Shown here: positions 9,315 to 18,806 of the stretch, in pieces
How positions within the stretch are numbered: the stretch's first letter is position 1
Layout of the letters: the number at the start of each line of letters is the position of its first letter
Origin: Ochrobactrum sp. RH2CCR150
GTDB taxonomy: Bacteria; Pseudomonadota; Alphaproteobacteria; Rhizobiales; Rhizobiaceae
Direction: 5' to 3'
DNA: 64,000 nt
Assembly (NCBI GenBank): GCA_014138095.1
Contig: JACGXE010000001.1
Coordinates: 248,001 to 312,000 of the forward strand
The notes under the pieces: model-generated
What the model was told of the DNA's origin: nothing
The model's input: the letters and a program-made list of their open reading frames with translations, nothing else
Databases searched by the model: none
Made by a program: the position numbers and the translations under genes

Positions 9315-9715
9315 CGCAACTGCCCGAACCTTATCGCGATGCGGTGACTTTCGCCTTTGGCGATTCGCCAGAACTCGCCGATGAGTTGCTTGCGCTGGTA
9401 CTGGCGGGTCGCAAGACTGCGACCTGTGCCGCGCTTGCCTCTTTCGGTGAAGACGGCGAGCCGATGCCGGTTGTCGGACGTCGCGATGTGGTTCTGGATG
9501 GTCTTGGTCGCCCTGCAGCGGTGGTTGAAACAGTCGAGCTGACGGTCTGTCGCTTCGATGAGGTTGATGCCGCTTTTGCGGAACAGGAGGGTGAAGGCCC
9601 GCTGGAAGAATGGCGAAAGGGGCACGAAGCCTATTTTCGCCGCAACGGCGGTTTCTCCCCGGATATGGAATTGCTTTGCGAGCGCTTTCGCGTTGTCGAA
9701 GTGCTCAAACGCTGA
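9311..9715 (+). CDS. ASCH domain protein
   Basis: A 134-residue protein. [16 protein letters not shown] (about 27-42) is the ASCH signature, and residues 55-90 and 100-130 ([23 protein letters not shown]) complete the PUA-like fold. ASCH proteins are thought to bind RNA or nucleosides; E. coli YqfB is an amidohydrolase acting on N4-acetylcytidine. The start ATGA overlaps the pheS stop, and pheT follows 21 bp after the stop, which implies tight co-expression with the tRNA synthetase. The exact role here is unknown. Confidence 0.85.
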   Translation: MTQLPEPYRDAVTFAFGDSPELADELLALVLAGRKTATCAALASFGEDGEPMPVVGRRDVVLDGLGRPAAVVETVELTVCRFDEVDAAFAEQEGEGPLEEWRKGHEAYFRRNGGFSPDMELLCERFRVVEVLKR

Positions 9716-9736
9716 AATTTAGGAAAGAACACGATC

Positions 9737-12151
9737 ATGAAATTCACGCTTTCCTGGCTCAAGGATCACCTTGAAACCGATGCGACGCTCGAACAGATCG
9801 TCGAAAAGCTGACCGATATCGGTCTTGAAGTGGAATCGGTCGATGACCGCGCTGCCTTCAAGGCTTTCAAGATCGCCAAGGTGGTGAGCGCCACCCAGCA
9901 TCCCGATGCTGACAAGCTGCGCGTACTCTCCGTCGATACGGGCGATGGCAAGCCGGTTCAGGTCGTTTGCGGTGCGCCGAACGCCCGCACGGGTCTGGTC
10001 GGTGTTCTGGGCCGTCCGGGCGACTATGTTCCGGGTCTTGATGTCACCTTGTCAGTCGGCAAGATTCGCGGTGTCGAAAGCTTCGGCATGATGTGTTCCG
10101 AGCGCGAGCTGGAACTGTCCGACGAGCACAACGGCATTATCGATCTGCCGGAAAATGCACCGGTCGGCACCAGCTTTGCGGCCCATATGGGGCTTGATGA
10201 TCCGATCATCGAAATCGGCCTCACGCCAAACCGCGCCGATTGCACCGGCATTCACGGTATTGCCCGCGATCTGGCAGCCGCCGGTCTTGGCACGCTGAAG
10301 AACACGCTGCCTGCCGCCGCCAAGGGCGAAGGCGAAACGCCCGTCAAGATCATTCTCGATCAGGATGCAGCAAACCCGTTCTGCCTCGGCTTTGCGCTGC
10401 GCATGGTCAAGGGCGTGAAGAACGGCCCAAGCCCGAAATGGATGCAGCAGCGTTTGAAGGCAATCGGTCTGCGCCCCATCAATGCGCTGGTGGATATCAC
10501 CAATTACGTGACCTTCGATCAGGGCCGTCCGCTGCATGTGTTTGACGCGGCCAAGGTCAAGGGCAATCTGACGGTGCGTGCCGCCAAGGATGGCGAAACC
10601 ATTCTGGCGCTCGACCAGCGCGAGTACAAGCTGAACACCGGCATGTACATCATCGCCGATGAGAACGGCCCCGAATCGATTGCCGGTATTATGGGCGGTG
10701 AGCATTCGGGCTGCGACGAGAACACCACGGATGTGCTGATCGAATCCGCTCTGTGGGATGCCCGCATGATTGCGCGCACGGGCCGCGAACTCGGCATCGT
10801 CACAGATGCACGCTATCGTTTCGAACGCGGCGTCGATCCGGAAATGATGGTTCCGGGTGCGGAAATTGCGACCAAGATGGTTCTGGATCTGTGCGGCGGA
10901 CAGCCGACGATGCTGGACGTTGTCGGGTACAAGGCTCCTGCGTCGCGCGTCATCGATTTCCCGGTCACGGAAGTGAAGCGCCTGACGGGTATCGAGGTTT
11001 CCTACGATGCCTCGCTGGATATTCTCAAGCGCCTCGGTTTCGGTGTTGAAGGTGACGGCAAGGTTATCAAGGCGACGGTGCCGACATGGCGCGGAGACGT
11101 GGAAGGCAAGGCCGACCTCGTTGAAGAAGTCATGCGTATTCACGGCATCAACCAGATCGAGCCGCAGCCGCTGCCGAGCCATGGCGCCGTCAATGGTCGC
11201 ATCCTGACCACATTGCAGATCCGCACGCGTCATGCCCGCCGTATGCTCGCTTCGCGCGGCATGCTGGAAGCGGTGACCTATTCCTTCATTTCCGAAGCGC
11301 AGGCCAAGGCATTTGGCGGCGGCCAGCCGGAACTGAAGCTCGCCAACCCGATTGCATCCGACATGTCGGACATGCGTCCGTCGCTTCTGCCCGGCCTGCT
11401 GGCCGCGGCACAGCGCAATGCGGATCGCGGTTTCGGCGATATCGCTTTGTTCGAAGTGTCAGGCATTTACGAAGGAGACACGCCGGAGAAGCAGCGCCGT
11501 GTGGCGGGCGGTATCCGTCGTGGAACGGCAGGCGTTGAAGGCGCTGGTCGTTTCTGGTCCGGCAATGCCGCAACGGTCGGTGTGTTCGACGCCAAGGCCG
11601 ATGCGCTGGCCGCACTGGAAGCTGCCGGTGCGCCGGTTGATCGCATCCAGATCGAAGCCGGTGGTCCGGAATGGTTCCATCCGGGCCGTTCGGGCACGCT
11701 GAAGCTTGGCCCCAAGGTCGTTCTCGGCACGTTCGGCGAGTTCCATCCGGACACGCTGGAAGCGCTCGATGTGTCGGGCAATCTCTGCGGTTTCGAAATC
11801 TATATTGATGCGATCCCTGAGCCGAAGGCAAAGGCAACCCGCACGAAGCCTGCGCTCAACCTGTCGCAGTTCCAGAGCCTCAAGCGCGATTATGCCTTTG
11901 TGGTGGATGCGAATGTTGAAGCAGGCAATGTCGTGAAAGCGGTTTCCGCTGCCGACAAGAAGCTGATTGTCGGCGTGCAGGTGTTCGACGTCTTCACGGG
12001 CGCATCGCTTGGCGAAGGCAAGAAGTCGATCGCGGTTGAAGTGCTGCTGCAACCACAGGATCGCACCCTGACTGACGAAGACCTGGAAGCGCTGTCCCGC
12101 CAAGTGGTGGCCAGTGTCGCCAAACAGACCGGCGGCGTGCTGCGCGGATAA
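9737..12151 (+). CDS. pheT: phenylalanyl-tRNA synthetase beta subunit
   Basis: The 804-residue beta chain that binds tRNA-Phe and edits mischarged tyrosine. Domain order is normal: N-terminal EMAP-like tRNA-binding domain (about 40-150, ending near SEREL), B3/B4 editing domain (about 205-385, [15 protein letters not shown]), B5 domain (about 405-480), catalytic-like core, and a C-terminal anticodon-binding FDX-ACB domain (about 710-804, [16 protein letters not shown]). Start ATG with AGGAAAG upstream. It ends in a strong terminator, closing the pheS-ASCH-pheT operon. Confidence 0.98.
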   Translation: MKFTLSWLKDHLETDATLEQIVEKLTDIGLEVESVDDRAAFKAFKIAKVVSATQHPDADKLRVLSVDTGDGKPVQVVCGAPNARTGLVGVLGRPGDYVPGLDVTLSVGKIRGVESFGMMCSERELELSDEHNGIIDLPENAPVGTSFAAHMGLDDPIIEIGLTPNRADCTGIHGIARDLAAAGLGTLKNTLPAAAKGEGETPVKIILDQDAANPFCLGFALRMVKGVKNGPSPKWMQQRLKAIGLRPINALVDITNYVTFDQGRPLHVFDAAKVKGNLTVRAAKDGETILALDQREYKLNTGMYIIADENGPESIAGIMGGEHSGCDENTTDVLIESALWDARMIARTGRELGIVTDARYRFERGVDPEMMVPGAEIATKMVLDLCGGQPTMLDVVGYKAPASRVIDFPVTEVKRLTGIEVSYDASLDILKRLGFGVEGDGKVIKATVPTWRGDVEGKADLVEEVMRIHGINQIEPQPLPSHGAVNGRILTTLQIRTRHARRMLASRGMLEAVTYSFISEAQAKAFGGGQPELKLANPIASDMSDMRPSLLPGLLAAAQRNADRGFGDIALFEVSGIYEGDTPEKQRRVAGGIRRGTAGVEGAGRFWSGNAATVGVFDAKADALAALEAAGAPVDRIQIEAGGPEWFHPGRSGTLKLGPKVVLGTFGEFHPDTLEALDVSGNLCGFEIYIDAIPEPKAKATRTKPALNLSQFQSLKRDYAFVVDANVEAGNVVKAVSAADKKLIVGVQVFDVFTGASLGEGKKSIAVEVLLQPQDRTLTDEDLEALSRQVVASVAKQTGGVLRG

Positions 12152-12153
12152 AT

Positions 12154-12180
12154 AAAAGGCCCCGGAAACGGGGCCTTTTT
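12154..12180 (+). terminator. terminator after pheT
   Basis: AAAAGGCCCCG-GAAA-CGGGGCCTTTTT, 11-bp stem with a GAAA tetraloop and U-run. Confidence 0.92.
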
Positions 12181-12219
12181 CATTGTTACATATGTCTTTT
12201 TTAAAAGGTGGATTTTCAA

Positions 12220-13002
12220 ATGAGACCTGTTTTTTATTGTTTTCTTTGCTTCTTTATTCTGTTGTCCCGAGCATCATTCGCCGATGCGGATCACAAATCC
12301 CGTCTGGACGAGATTCTGGCTGACGGTGTTTTGAAAGTCGGCACGACAGGTGATTACCGACCATTCAGCTTCAAGAAGCCCGAAACTGGATCTTTCGAAG
12401 GCTTTGATATCGATCAGGCGAAAGCTCTTGCCAAGGCCCTTGGTGTCCGGCTGCAACTGGTTCAGACGTCGTGGAAAAATCTTTCCGCTGATTTCGCTGG
12501 CGACAAGTTTGACATCGCAATGGGTGGTGTTTCCGTCACTCTTGAACGGCAGAAGACAGGCTTGTTCTCGACGCCTTATCTGGAAGACGGCAAAGCGCCG
12601 CTCACCCGCTGTGCGGATAAGGACCGATTTGCAACTTTTGCCGATGTCGACCAGCCTTCAGTGCGGGTGATTTTCAATCCGGGCGGCACCAATGAAGCCT
12701 TTGTGAGGGAAAATCTGAAAGAGGTGCAGCTCGTCCCGTGGAGAGACAATGAAGGCATCTTCGACGCTCTTGCTGGCGGAAAGGCCGATCTGATGATGAC
12801 GGATGCCGTGGAAGCGCGCCTGCAGCAGAAACTGCATCCGGATATTCTATGCGCCGCTTCTGTCAAAAAGCCGTTCACCTATGTCGAGAAGGCATACTGG
12901 ATTCAGCGGGATACGGAGTTGGCTGCTTTTGTCAATCAGTGGCTTCATCTTTCGCAGAAGGATGGAAGCTTCGATGCGGCTGTGCGGAAGTGGCTCGATT
13001 AG
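12220..13002 (+). CDS. PheC-like periplasmic cyclohexadienyl dehydratase (solute-binding fold)
   Basis: A 260-residue secreted protein. The signal peptide is MRPVFYCFLCFFILLSRASFA. The mature part has the type II periplasmic-binding fold. It matches, as I remember it, Pseudomonas PheC along its length: TTGDYRPFSF, DKFDIAMGGVSVTLERQ, NPGGTNEAF and GKADLMMTDAVEARLQ. PheC turns prephenate or arogenate into phenylpyruvate or phenylalanine in the periplasm. No ABC permease or ATPase gene lies nearby, which fits an enzyme and not a transporter component. The ATG at 12220, after AAGGTGG, is preferred over a GTG 12 bp upstream. Confidence 0.72.
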   Translation: MRPVFYCFLCFFILLSRASFADADHKSRLDEILADGVLKVGTTGDYRPFSFKKPETGSFEGFDIDQAKALAKALGVRLQLVQTSWKNLSADFAGDKFDIAMGGVSVTLERQKTGLFSTPYLEDGKAPLTRCADKDRFATFADVDQPSVRVIFNPGGTNEAFVRENLKEVQLVPWRDNEGIFDALAGGKADLMMTDAVEARLQQKLHPDILCAASVKKPFTYVEKAYWIQRDTELAAFVNQWLHLSQKDGSFDAAVRKWLD

Positions 13003-13033
13003 CAACGTGTTCGTGCGCTGTCGGCTCTCGGTG

Positions 13034-13402
13034 TTACAGCCAGTCCGGGCGCATATCTTCGAAAGAATGATACTCGGATTGTAACTCAGGGCGCTTGTTG
13101 TCATCAAAGCCGCCAATGAGAAGGGCAATCACCGGCGCGTCGTCGATCGCACCTATGGAACTGCCGCAAGACTGGCAGAAGGCCCTGCTAGAATAATCGG
13201 ACGAGCGATAGGTGGACGGCGTGCCTGCTGGTCCGGTCCATCGGACCCGGTCGGCGTCAAACTCGACCCAGCCCGCATCAAACGATCCCGTATGGCGCTG
13301 GCAGTTTTTGCACGAACAGAAATGCGGATTGGCGACAGGTCCCTGCGCTTCGAAGCGGATGGCGCCACAAAGGCAGCCGCCTGTATAGAGCAATTCGGTC
13401 AT
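13034..13402 (-). CDS. GFA-family zinc protein
   Basis: A 122-residue protein of the GFA (glutathione-dependent formaldehyde-activating, CENP-V) fold. Zinc ligands are visible: Cys10 and Cys12 (CLCGAIRFE), Cys29/31/34 (CSCKNC), and Cys76/79 (CQSCG). Most small members have no proven enzyme activity and the original formaldehyde-activating role is disputed. The start overlaps the stop of the TetR gene by 4 bp, so the two form a coupled operon read away from the MFS gene. Confidence 0.88.
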   Translation of the reverse strand: MTELLYTGGCLCGAIRFEAQGPVANPHFCSCKNCQRHTGSFDAGWVEFDADRVRWTGPAGTPSTYRSSDYSSRAFCQSCGSSIGAIDDAPVIALLIGGFDDNKRPELQSEYHSFEDMRPDWL

Positions 13403-14019
13403 GCGTCTTCCGTGACGGCTGTGGTCTGGCGTTGCGGCATGGCGCGCATGGCCATGTCGATGATCTTTTGCACTGCCGCACGCGAACTTCCGTCGCGCGC
13501 CTCATAGGAGAGGCTCTGCTGGATTGCGTGGTAGAACTCACTCATCTGGGTGATATCGGTATTTGCTGGCAGGTCGCCATCGCACAAGGCGCGTTGCAGG
13601 CGTTTCGAAAGCAGTTCCTGATTGGTATGGCGAATGGCGGTCAGGAACTCCTTGACCGGCACATTCTCCGGTTTGCACTGGATCGAGCTGACGCTGATCA
13701 TGCAGCCGCCAGCCGGACAGGCAAAAGCGCTGTCCGCGCTCAATTCGAGCCAAAGGCGTATGCCATCCTGAATGGCGGCGGCGTCTTCCAAAGCTGCGAA
13801 GGGGGTGGCGCCGATGGTGCGCCGGTAAAAATCGACGGCCTCGCGAAAAGCCTGCTCCTTATTGCCGAAAGCGGCATAGAAGCTCGGCGGCGTAATGCCT
13901 ATGGCTGTCGTGAAATCACTGATCTGGGCGCATTCATAGCCTTTGGCCCAGAACACCTTCATGACCTTGTCCAGCGCAGCATCGCGATCGAAACTGCGCG
14001 GGCGACCGCGCGAAACCAT
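13399..14019 (-). CDS. TetR/AcrR-family repressor
   Basis: A 206-residue regulator. The N-terminal helix-turn-helix (residues about 8-55, with FDRDAALDKVMKVFWAKGYE and FYAAFGNKEQAFREAV) is typical of TetR; the C-terminal domain is a ligand pocket of unknown effector with a CPAGGCM cysteine pair near residues 100-106. It is divergently transcribed from an MFS transporter across a short region with overlapping promoters and an 11-bp inverted repeat, so it probably represses both itself and the transporter. Confidence 0.88.
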   Translation of the reverse strand: MVSRGRPRSFDRDAALDKVMKVFWAKGYECAQISDFTTAIGITPPSFYAAFGNKEQAFREAVDFYRRTIGATPFAALEDAAAIQDGIRLWLELSADSAFACPAGGCMISVSSIQCKPENVPVKEFLTAIRHTNQELLSKRLQRALCDGDLPANTDITQMSEFYHAIQQSLSYEARDGSSRAAVQKIIDMAMRAMPQRQTTAVTEDA

Positions 14020-14044
14020 TTTTCCTCCCTTTCTATAGTCTGTC

Positions 14045-14093
14045 TTATATAATTCGCTTGACGTCTCCGAACAAGTCGATATGAATTATATAA
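14045..14093. promoter_or_regulatory. divergent promoters and candidate TetR operator
   Basis: TTATATAATTC (14045-14055) and GAATTATATAA (14083-14093) form an exact 11-bp inverted repeat. Plus strand: TTGACG (14058-14063), 16 bp, TATGAA (14080-14085) for the MFS gene. Minus strand: TTGTTC (14074-14069), 17 bp, TATATA (14051-14046) for the tetR gene. The two promoters overlap face to face. Confidence 0.65.
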
Positions 14094-14122
14094 TCATTAT
14101 TACATAAATAGGATTCGTCTCC

Positions 14123-15334
14123 ATGAACGATTCGTGCGAATCTGCCCTTGCGGCGGAAGGGACGTCCATGTCCCGTAAAGAGGCGCGGGCAATACCGATG
14201 GTTGTCTATTGCCTCAGTCTCGGCGTTTTTGCGCTGACGACCTCCGAGTTGATGATCTCGGGCATGATGCCTTCGCTTCAGGAGGCTTTTGGCCGGTCCA
14301 TTGCCGATATCGGCAATCTGATCTCGCTCTATGCCTTGGGCATGATGATTGGCGGTCCGCTGGTGACCGTACTGTTTCTCGCCCTCAAGATCGAGAACAA
14401 GCGTGGGCTTCTGGGCCTCTTGATCTTCTACGCGCTTGCCCAGAGCGTTGCCGCCTCCACCAGCAATTTCCATGTGCTTCTGGTTGCCCGTGTGCTGACC
14501 GGCATGGCCGCCGCGACGAGTTTCGGCCTCATGCTGGCCATCACCGCACAGCTGGTCGCGCCGGAATTGCGGGGGCGGGCATCGTCGCTGGTCTTTGCCG
14601 GATTGATGCTCTGCACCGTGCTCGGCGTGCCGATTGCAACGGCAATCACCAATGCTTTCGGCTGGCGCGCCAGCTTCTGGAGCATCGTGGTGCTGATTCT
14701 GCTTTGCGCGCTGGTCATCGCGCTGAAGATCGAAACGACCCGCGACGGACCCCAGGCTGACCTGCGCTCAGAACTGGCGGAAATGCGCAAGCCGAAGCTC
14801 TGGGCGGCCTATGCGACAAGTGCGCTGGTCATCGGCTCGTCCTTTGCGGTTTACAGCTATCTGTCGCCGATCACCGTGGAGCTGGCCGGTTTCTCGGCCA
14901 TGCAGGTTCCGTTTCTGCTTGCCGTCTATGGCGCCGCCAATATTGTCGGCAACTATGTTTCCGGTCGTTTTGCCGACCGATACACGATCATGACCATCTT
15001 CGCTGGTCTGGTGGTGATGCTCGCAGCCATGCTGATCTTCGCGCTCTTCGCAGAACTCAAGCCAGCTGCGATCCTTGCCATTGTGATGATCGGCCTGACG
15101 GGAATTGCGCTGAACCCCGCCTTTGTGGCACGCGTGATGCGCATTGCCCATCCCGGTGCATTGGTGAATGCGATGCATGCATCGGTCATCAATATCGGAC
15201 TTGGCCTCGGCCCTTGGATCGGTGGTCAGGCGATGGAGGCAGGATATGGTCTGCACGCGCCACTGTGGGTTGGCTTTGCCATGACGCTGGCCGGGTTACT
15301 GACGCTGGCTCCGCCCGCCTTGCGGCGCATGTAA
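14123..15334 (+). CDS. MFS transporter (DHA1-type efflux)
   Basis: A 403-residue inner-membrane protein with 12 predicted helices. Residues about 60-110 carry the cytoplasmic-loop motifs typical of DHA1 drug/metabolite exporters (GGPLVTVLFLALKIENKRG), and LLVARVLTGMAAATSFGLML is the motif of helix 4. Related exporters include AraJ and PbuE; the substrate is unknown. The start ATG is preceded by TAGGA. Control by the divergent TetR gene is likely. An inner ATG 45 bp downstream (MSRKEARAIP) is a possible alternative start. Confidence 0.88.
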   Translation: MNDSCESALAAEGTSMSRKEARAIPMVVYCLSLGVFALTTSELMISGMMPSLQEAFGRSIADIGNLISLYALGMMIGGPLVTVLFLALKIENKRGLLGLLIFYALAQSVAASTSNFHVLLVARVLTGMAAATSFGLMLAITAQLVAPELRGRASSLVFAGLMLCTVLGVPIATAITNAFGWRASFWSIVVLILLCALVIALKIETTRDGPQADLRSELAEMRKPKLWAAYATSALVIGSSFAVYSYLSPITVELAGFSAMQVPFLLAVYGAANIVGNYVSGRFADRYTIMTIFAGLVVMLAAMLIFALFAELKPAAILAIVMIGLTGIALNPAFVARVMRIAHPGALVNAMHASVINIGLGLGPWIGGQAMEAGYGLHAPLWVGFAMTLAGLLTLAPPALRRM

Positions 15335-15355
15335 CCGCAATTCAAAACGACAATA

Positions 15356-15384
15356 AAAAGCCGGGGCATGCCCCGGCTTTTTTC
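15356..15384. terminator. bidirectional terminator
   Basis: AAAAAGCCGGGGCATGCCCCGGCTTTTTT, a self-complementary 14-bp arm pair. It ends the MFS gene on the plus strand and the DUF3829 gene on the minus strand. Confidence 0.92.
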
Positions 15385-15406
15385 TGACGCTACAGATGTA
15401 AACGGG

Positions 15407-16330
15407 TCAGTCCTTGGAAAACATGGTGGCCGACTGAGAGGTCGAGACCATCATATTATAGTCGTTGACGATCCATTCGAGGTCGGAACCAACGCGTGCC
15501 TTGCGGGCGTCGCCCTTGGTCTTCTGCAGCGCTTGCTGGAACGAACGCAGTTTGCCGAGCAGGCTTGCCGGGCGGGATTCGAAGACGTGGAAGGAGTTCG
15601 GATGCTCCGAGGCGTAGTCATCCATTTCGCGTACGGCGGCCGCATAGACATCCATCGCCTTGCCGAAGGCTTCCATGTCGACCACCGGCTTGTCATTGTC
15701 CGGCAGCAGGTCCACCACCGACTTGGCGCGCATCATGACATTACGGACGTGCCAGTTGGCCTTCTTGCCTTCCGCCTTTTCAAGGGCGTCGAGTTCTGCA
15801 AGATCGATCTTGCTCTTCTCTTCATCCAGAAGCGCGTCGACACGCTTGCGCTCCTTCAGGAATTCCGGCGCATAGTCGGCAATCTGCTTGTGGAAGGCTT
15901 TGGCTTCGGCAAACTTGTCGGACATATAGTCCTTGCGATCATAGTATTTGCTGGCCTTTTCGATCACTGGCGCCAGCTTCTGGTAAATCGCGATGTAGCT
16001 TTCCATGGCCGCATCGAGATCTGGCATTTTCGGATCGGCCTTGGTCGCGCCCTCGGCGGCTTCGATTTCGCTGCGCACGTCATAGAGCGAATAGAGCCCG
16101 TAGACATTGCGCTCCTTGCCGGTTGGCCCCTTTTTCATATCGACCCAGCTGTCATATCTGCCGAGCGATTCCGATGCGCGGATCGTGCGATTGAGAAGCG
16201 AAACATAGGCGTTCATCTTCTCAATGGCGGCATTCGGATCGGCCTCATTGGCGGATTGCGCGAAGGCCGTGGCAGGCAGAAGGACTGCCAGAAACGCAAA
16301 CAGGATTGCGCGCGGCGAAAATCGTCTCAT
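15407..16330 (-). CDS. DUF3829 (YiiG-like) exported protein
   Basis: A 307-residue protein with a signal peptide (MRRFSPRAILFAFLAVLLPATAFAQ, cut after AFA). The mature part is helical and charged, with long amphipathic segments (about 80-250), and matches the general layout of the DUF3829/YiiG family: MNAYVSLLNRTIRASESL near the N-terminus and RKARVGSDLEWIVNDYN near the C-terminus. Function is unknown. It is the second gene of a minus-strand pair with a membrane protein 40 bp upstream, then meets the MFS gene tail to tail. Confidence 0.8.
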   Translation of the reverse strand: MRRFSPRAILFAFLAVLLPATAFAQSANEADPNAAIEKMNAYVSLLNRTIRASESLGRYDSWVDMKKGPTGKERNVYGLYSLYDVRSEIEAAEGATKADPKMPDLDAAMESYIAIYQKLAPVIEKASKYYDRKDYMSDKFAEAKAFHKQIADYAPEFLKERKRVDALLDEEKSKIDLAELDALEKAEGKKANWHVRNVMMRAKSVVDLLPDNDKPVVDMEAFGKAMDVYAAAVREMDDYASEHPNSFHVFESRPASLLGKLRSFQQALQKTKGDARKARVGSDLEWIVNDYNMMVSTSQSATMFSKD

Positions 16331-16370
16331 GTGCTTTTCCTCTTTTAAGAACCGGACGCTGTGTCCTCAA

Positions 16371-16913
16371 TTATTCACGAGCATTGTCCGGCAGCCAGTT
16401 GTTGCCGGAGCGTTTTCTGATGAAGGTGATGATTGAAACGACGACGGACAACACCACCAGATATTCAAAGAAGCGGAACGGGATGACGATCCAGCCGCTG
16501 ATGGAGCGTTCGATGGCGCCATAGATGTTGATGAGCTGGAAATCGTAGTTCACGCTGGTGCTCCCGCCGCCATGGCTGACGATTTCCCTGATCTGCATAT
16601 GGCTTCCGGGGCTGCCGAAAATCCATGCCAGCGGCTGGTTATAGAGCGGATTGCCGCGGCTATCGAAGAACATGGCAGTGAAGGCCATGAAGGAAATCAT
16701 GATCGCGGCTGCTTCCGGCTTGCGCCAGTCGACCTTGGTGAACCAGAATATCGCGGAGAAAACGACAAGGAGAACGGCGCTTGCAACGCCATCAATGAAG
16801 ATGACGCCATACATCCCGTAGACCAGGGCCAGTCCCACGAGGGCAAAGCAAGCGATGACAGCGGCGGCAATGGCAAAAATGCCAAGCACTTTTGTAACAG
16901 ATCCTGTTTGCAT
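16371..16913 (-). CDS. membrane protein of unknown function
   Basis: A 180-residue protein I do not recognise. There are about five hydrophobic helices: residues 10-32, 36-58, 68-88 and two near 140-165. The loop at 90-125 contains a PLAWIFGSPGSHM segment and an SHGGGSTSVNYDF stretch. The C-terminus is short and basic (RKRSGNNW). It precedes the DUF3829 gene by 40 bp on the same strand, so the two may act together at the membrane. No promoter was identified. Confidence 0.65.
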   Translation of the reverse strand: MQTGSVTKVLGIFAIAAAVIACFALVGLALVYGMYGVIFIDGVASAVLLVVFSAIFWFTKVDWRKPEAAAIMISFMAFTAMFFDSRGNPLYNQPLAWIFGSPGSHMQIREIVSHGGGSTSVNYDFQLINIYGAIERSISGWIVIPFRFFEYLVVLSVVVSIITFIRKRSGNNWLPDNARE

Positions 16914-17058
16914 AGCGCGCAGAGAGCATGTGTAGAACGGAATAACAAGTCTTATTAGCGACTTATAATATTGAGAGCGGTACTCATGAACTTCTTTTTA
17001 CGCTTTGCTTTTGGCGCCGAAACTTGAACCCAGGTCCAAATTGACAGGAATGAGCAGG

Positions 17059-17706
17059 ATGAACCATCTGCGCTATGCCGGATTGCCAGAGAACGAACAG
17101 CGGGCGGTCTTCACAGAGATCATCCTGCAAAACCCGCTCCTGAAAGATGCTTTTTCCCGCCTGCAAGCCTTTGCTACGTCCAGCGGACTAACTGGGAATG
17201 GCAAAGAAAGTCTGGAATTCTGGATTGTCTCTGGCGCGCTTTATAACAGTGTCTGGAATCACCTGACCGAATGCCCCGTGCTGCACGGCATCAAAGATGT
17301 CGATATTTTCTATTTCGATGCACGTGATCTGTCCTGGGAGGCGGAAGACAGACTGATCGAACACGGAAAGGCTCTTTTCAGCGATTTTTCTCTGCCGGTC
17401 GAAATACGCAATCAGGCGCGGGTGCATCTGTGGTTCGAACAGCGCTTCGGTCAGCCTTACGAACCGCTGCGCTCTGCGACGGAATCGATTGGGCGCTTTT
17501 CAACCATCGCGCACTGCGTCGGCGCCCGCTTGGAAAGCGATGGCGCGCTGACGTTACAGACGCCCTTCGGCCTCGACGACATTTTTTCGTTTCGTCTCAG
17601 ACCTAATCGTGCCATCGATAACGCCGCAACGCATCGCACCAAGGCGCGCCGCGCGCTTTCATACTGGCCGGAACTGACTTTTCAGGACTGGGACGCGCCA
17701 GAATGA
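17059..17706 (+). CDS. nucleotidyltransferase-like protein (COG3575/DUF925)
   Basis: A 215-residue protein. The pattern SGALYNSVWNHL and KDVDIFYFDARDLSWEAED (residues about 55-105) resembles the GS...DxD active site of nucleotidyltransferase folds as found in the COG3575 family, and a C-terminal R-rich part (LRPNRAIDNAATHRTKA) is typical too. No experimental function is known to me. The start at 17059 (MNHLRYAG) fits an AGGA ribosome site 9 bp upstream better than an ATG at 17050. It lies 48 bp before the oxidoreductase gene. Confidence 0.7.
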   Translation: MNHLRYAGLPENEQRAVFTEIILQNPLLKDAFSRLQAFATSSGLTGNGKESLEFWIVSGALYNSVWNHLTECPVLHGIKDVDIFYFDARDLSWEAEDRLIEHGKALFSDFSLPVEIRNQARVHLWFEQRFGQPYEPLRSATESIGRFSTIAHCVGARLESDGALTLQTPFGLDDIFSFRLRPNRAIDNAATHRTKARRALSYWPELTFQDWDAPE

Positions 17707-17754
17707 TTCGGCGATGCGTTTTGTGAGAGTAACGATCTGAACGAAGGAAATGGC

Positions 17755-18741
17755 ATGTTCCGCTGGGGTATTCTTTCCACCGCCAAAATCGGCGTCACGC
17801 AGGTGATTCCCGCATTCGCCGCATCGGATAACGGCGTTGTCCACGCAATCGCGAGCCGCGATCACGCCCGTGCCCGGGCTGTGGCCGACCGTTTTGGCGC
17901 TCCGCTTGCCTTCGGCTCCTATGAGGAATTGCTCGCCAGCGATCAGGTGGACGGCGTTTATATCCCGCTGCCGACATCGCAGCATATCGAATGGACGATC
18001 AAGGCCGCAGAAGCTGGCAAACATGTGCTGTGTGAAAAGCCCATCGCGCTCAAGGCCGATGATATCGACCAGCTCATCGCCGCGCGTGACAAGCACAAGG
18101 TCACGATCGCCGAGGCCTTCATGGTCTATTATCATCCGCAGTGGATCAAGGTGCGCGCATTGCTGGCGGAAGGCGCCATTGGCACCTTGCGCCATGTTCA
18201 GGGCGCTTTCACCTATTTCAACGTCGATCCGGGCAATATGCGCAACCAGCCGGACCTTGGCGGCGGCGCTCTGCCCGATATCGGCGTTTACCCGACGGTC
18301 GTGACGCGCATGGTGACGGGCAAGGAGCCGCTCTCGGTGCAGGCTTCGGTCGAGATCGATCCGAACTTTGGCACTGACCGCTATGCCAATGTCGCGGCGC
18401 GATTCGACGGCTTTGACATGACCTTCTATGTCGCGACTCAGCTTGCTGGACGCCAGACTATGGTTTTCCACGGCGACAAGGGCTTCATTGAAGTTCATGC
18501 GCCGTTCAACACCGGAAAATACGGTCATGGCCGCATCACGCTTCATGACGCAGGCCATACGGAAGCGACGGAATGGTCGTTTTCGGACGCAAATCACTAT
18601 CAGTTGCAGGCGCAGAGCTTCGTGCGCGCGGTGCAGGGCGAGGATGTAGGCTTGTTTTCATTGGAGAATTCCAAAGCAAATCAGCGCTTTATCGATGCGA
18701 TCTATCGCGCGGGCAAAAATAGTGGTTTCGTAGAGGTATAG
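17755..18741 (+). CDS. Gfo/Idh/MocA-family NAD(P)-dependent oxidoreductase
   Basis: A 328-residue protein. Residues 1-120 form the Rossmann domain ([11 protein letters not shown] at the start; the family motif EKPIAL has its lysine at residue 95). The C-terminal half is the substrate-binding beta-sheet domain ([19 protein letters not shown] near 165). It is probably a cytosolic sugar or sugar-derivative dehydrogenase; the nearest described relatives include D-xylose and trans-dihydrodiol dehydrogenases. Substrate unknown. It may be co-transcribed with the nucleotidyltransferase-like gene. Confidence 0.85.
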   Translation: MFRWGILSTAKIGVTQVIPAFAASDNGVVHAIASRDHARARAVADRFGAPLAFGSYEELLASDQVDGVYIPLPTSQHIEWTIKAAEAGKHVLCEKPIALKADDIDQLIAARDKHKVTIAEAFMVYYHPQWIKVRALLAEGAIGTLRHVQGAFTYFNVDPGNMRNQPDLGGGALPDIGVYPTVVTRMVTGKEPLSVQASVEIDPNFGTDRYANVAARFDGFDMTFYVATQLAGRQTMVFHGDKGFIEVHAPFNTGKYGHGRITLHDAGHTEATEWSFSDANHYQLQAQSFVRAVQGEDVGLFSLENSKANQRFIDAIYRAGKNSGFVEV

Positions 18742-18806
18742 AACCGTCTGGAAACAGACCTGTCAGAATAGCCGGGAAGGAATTTAAGGCTGTCCGGCTG
18801 TTCTGA

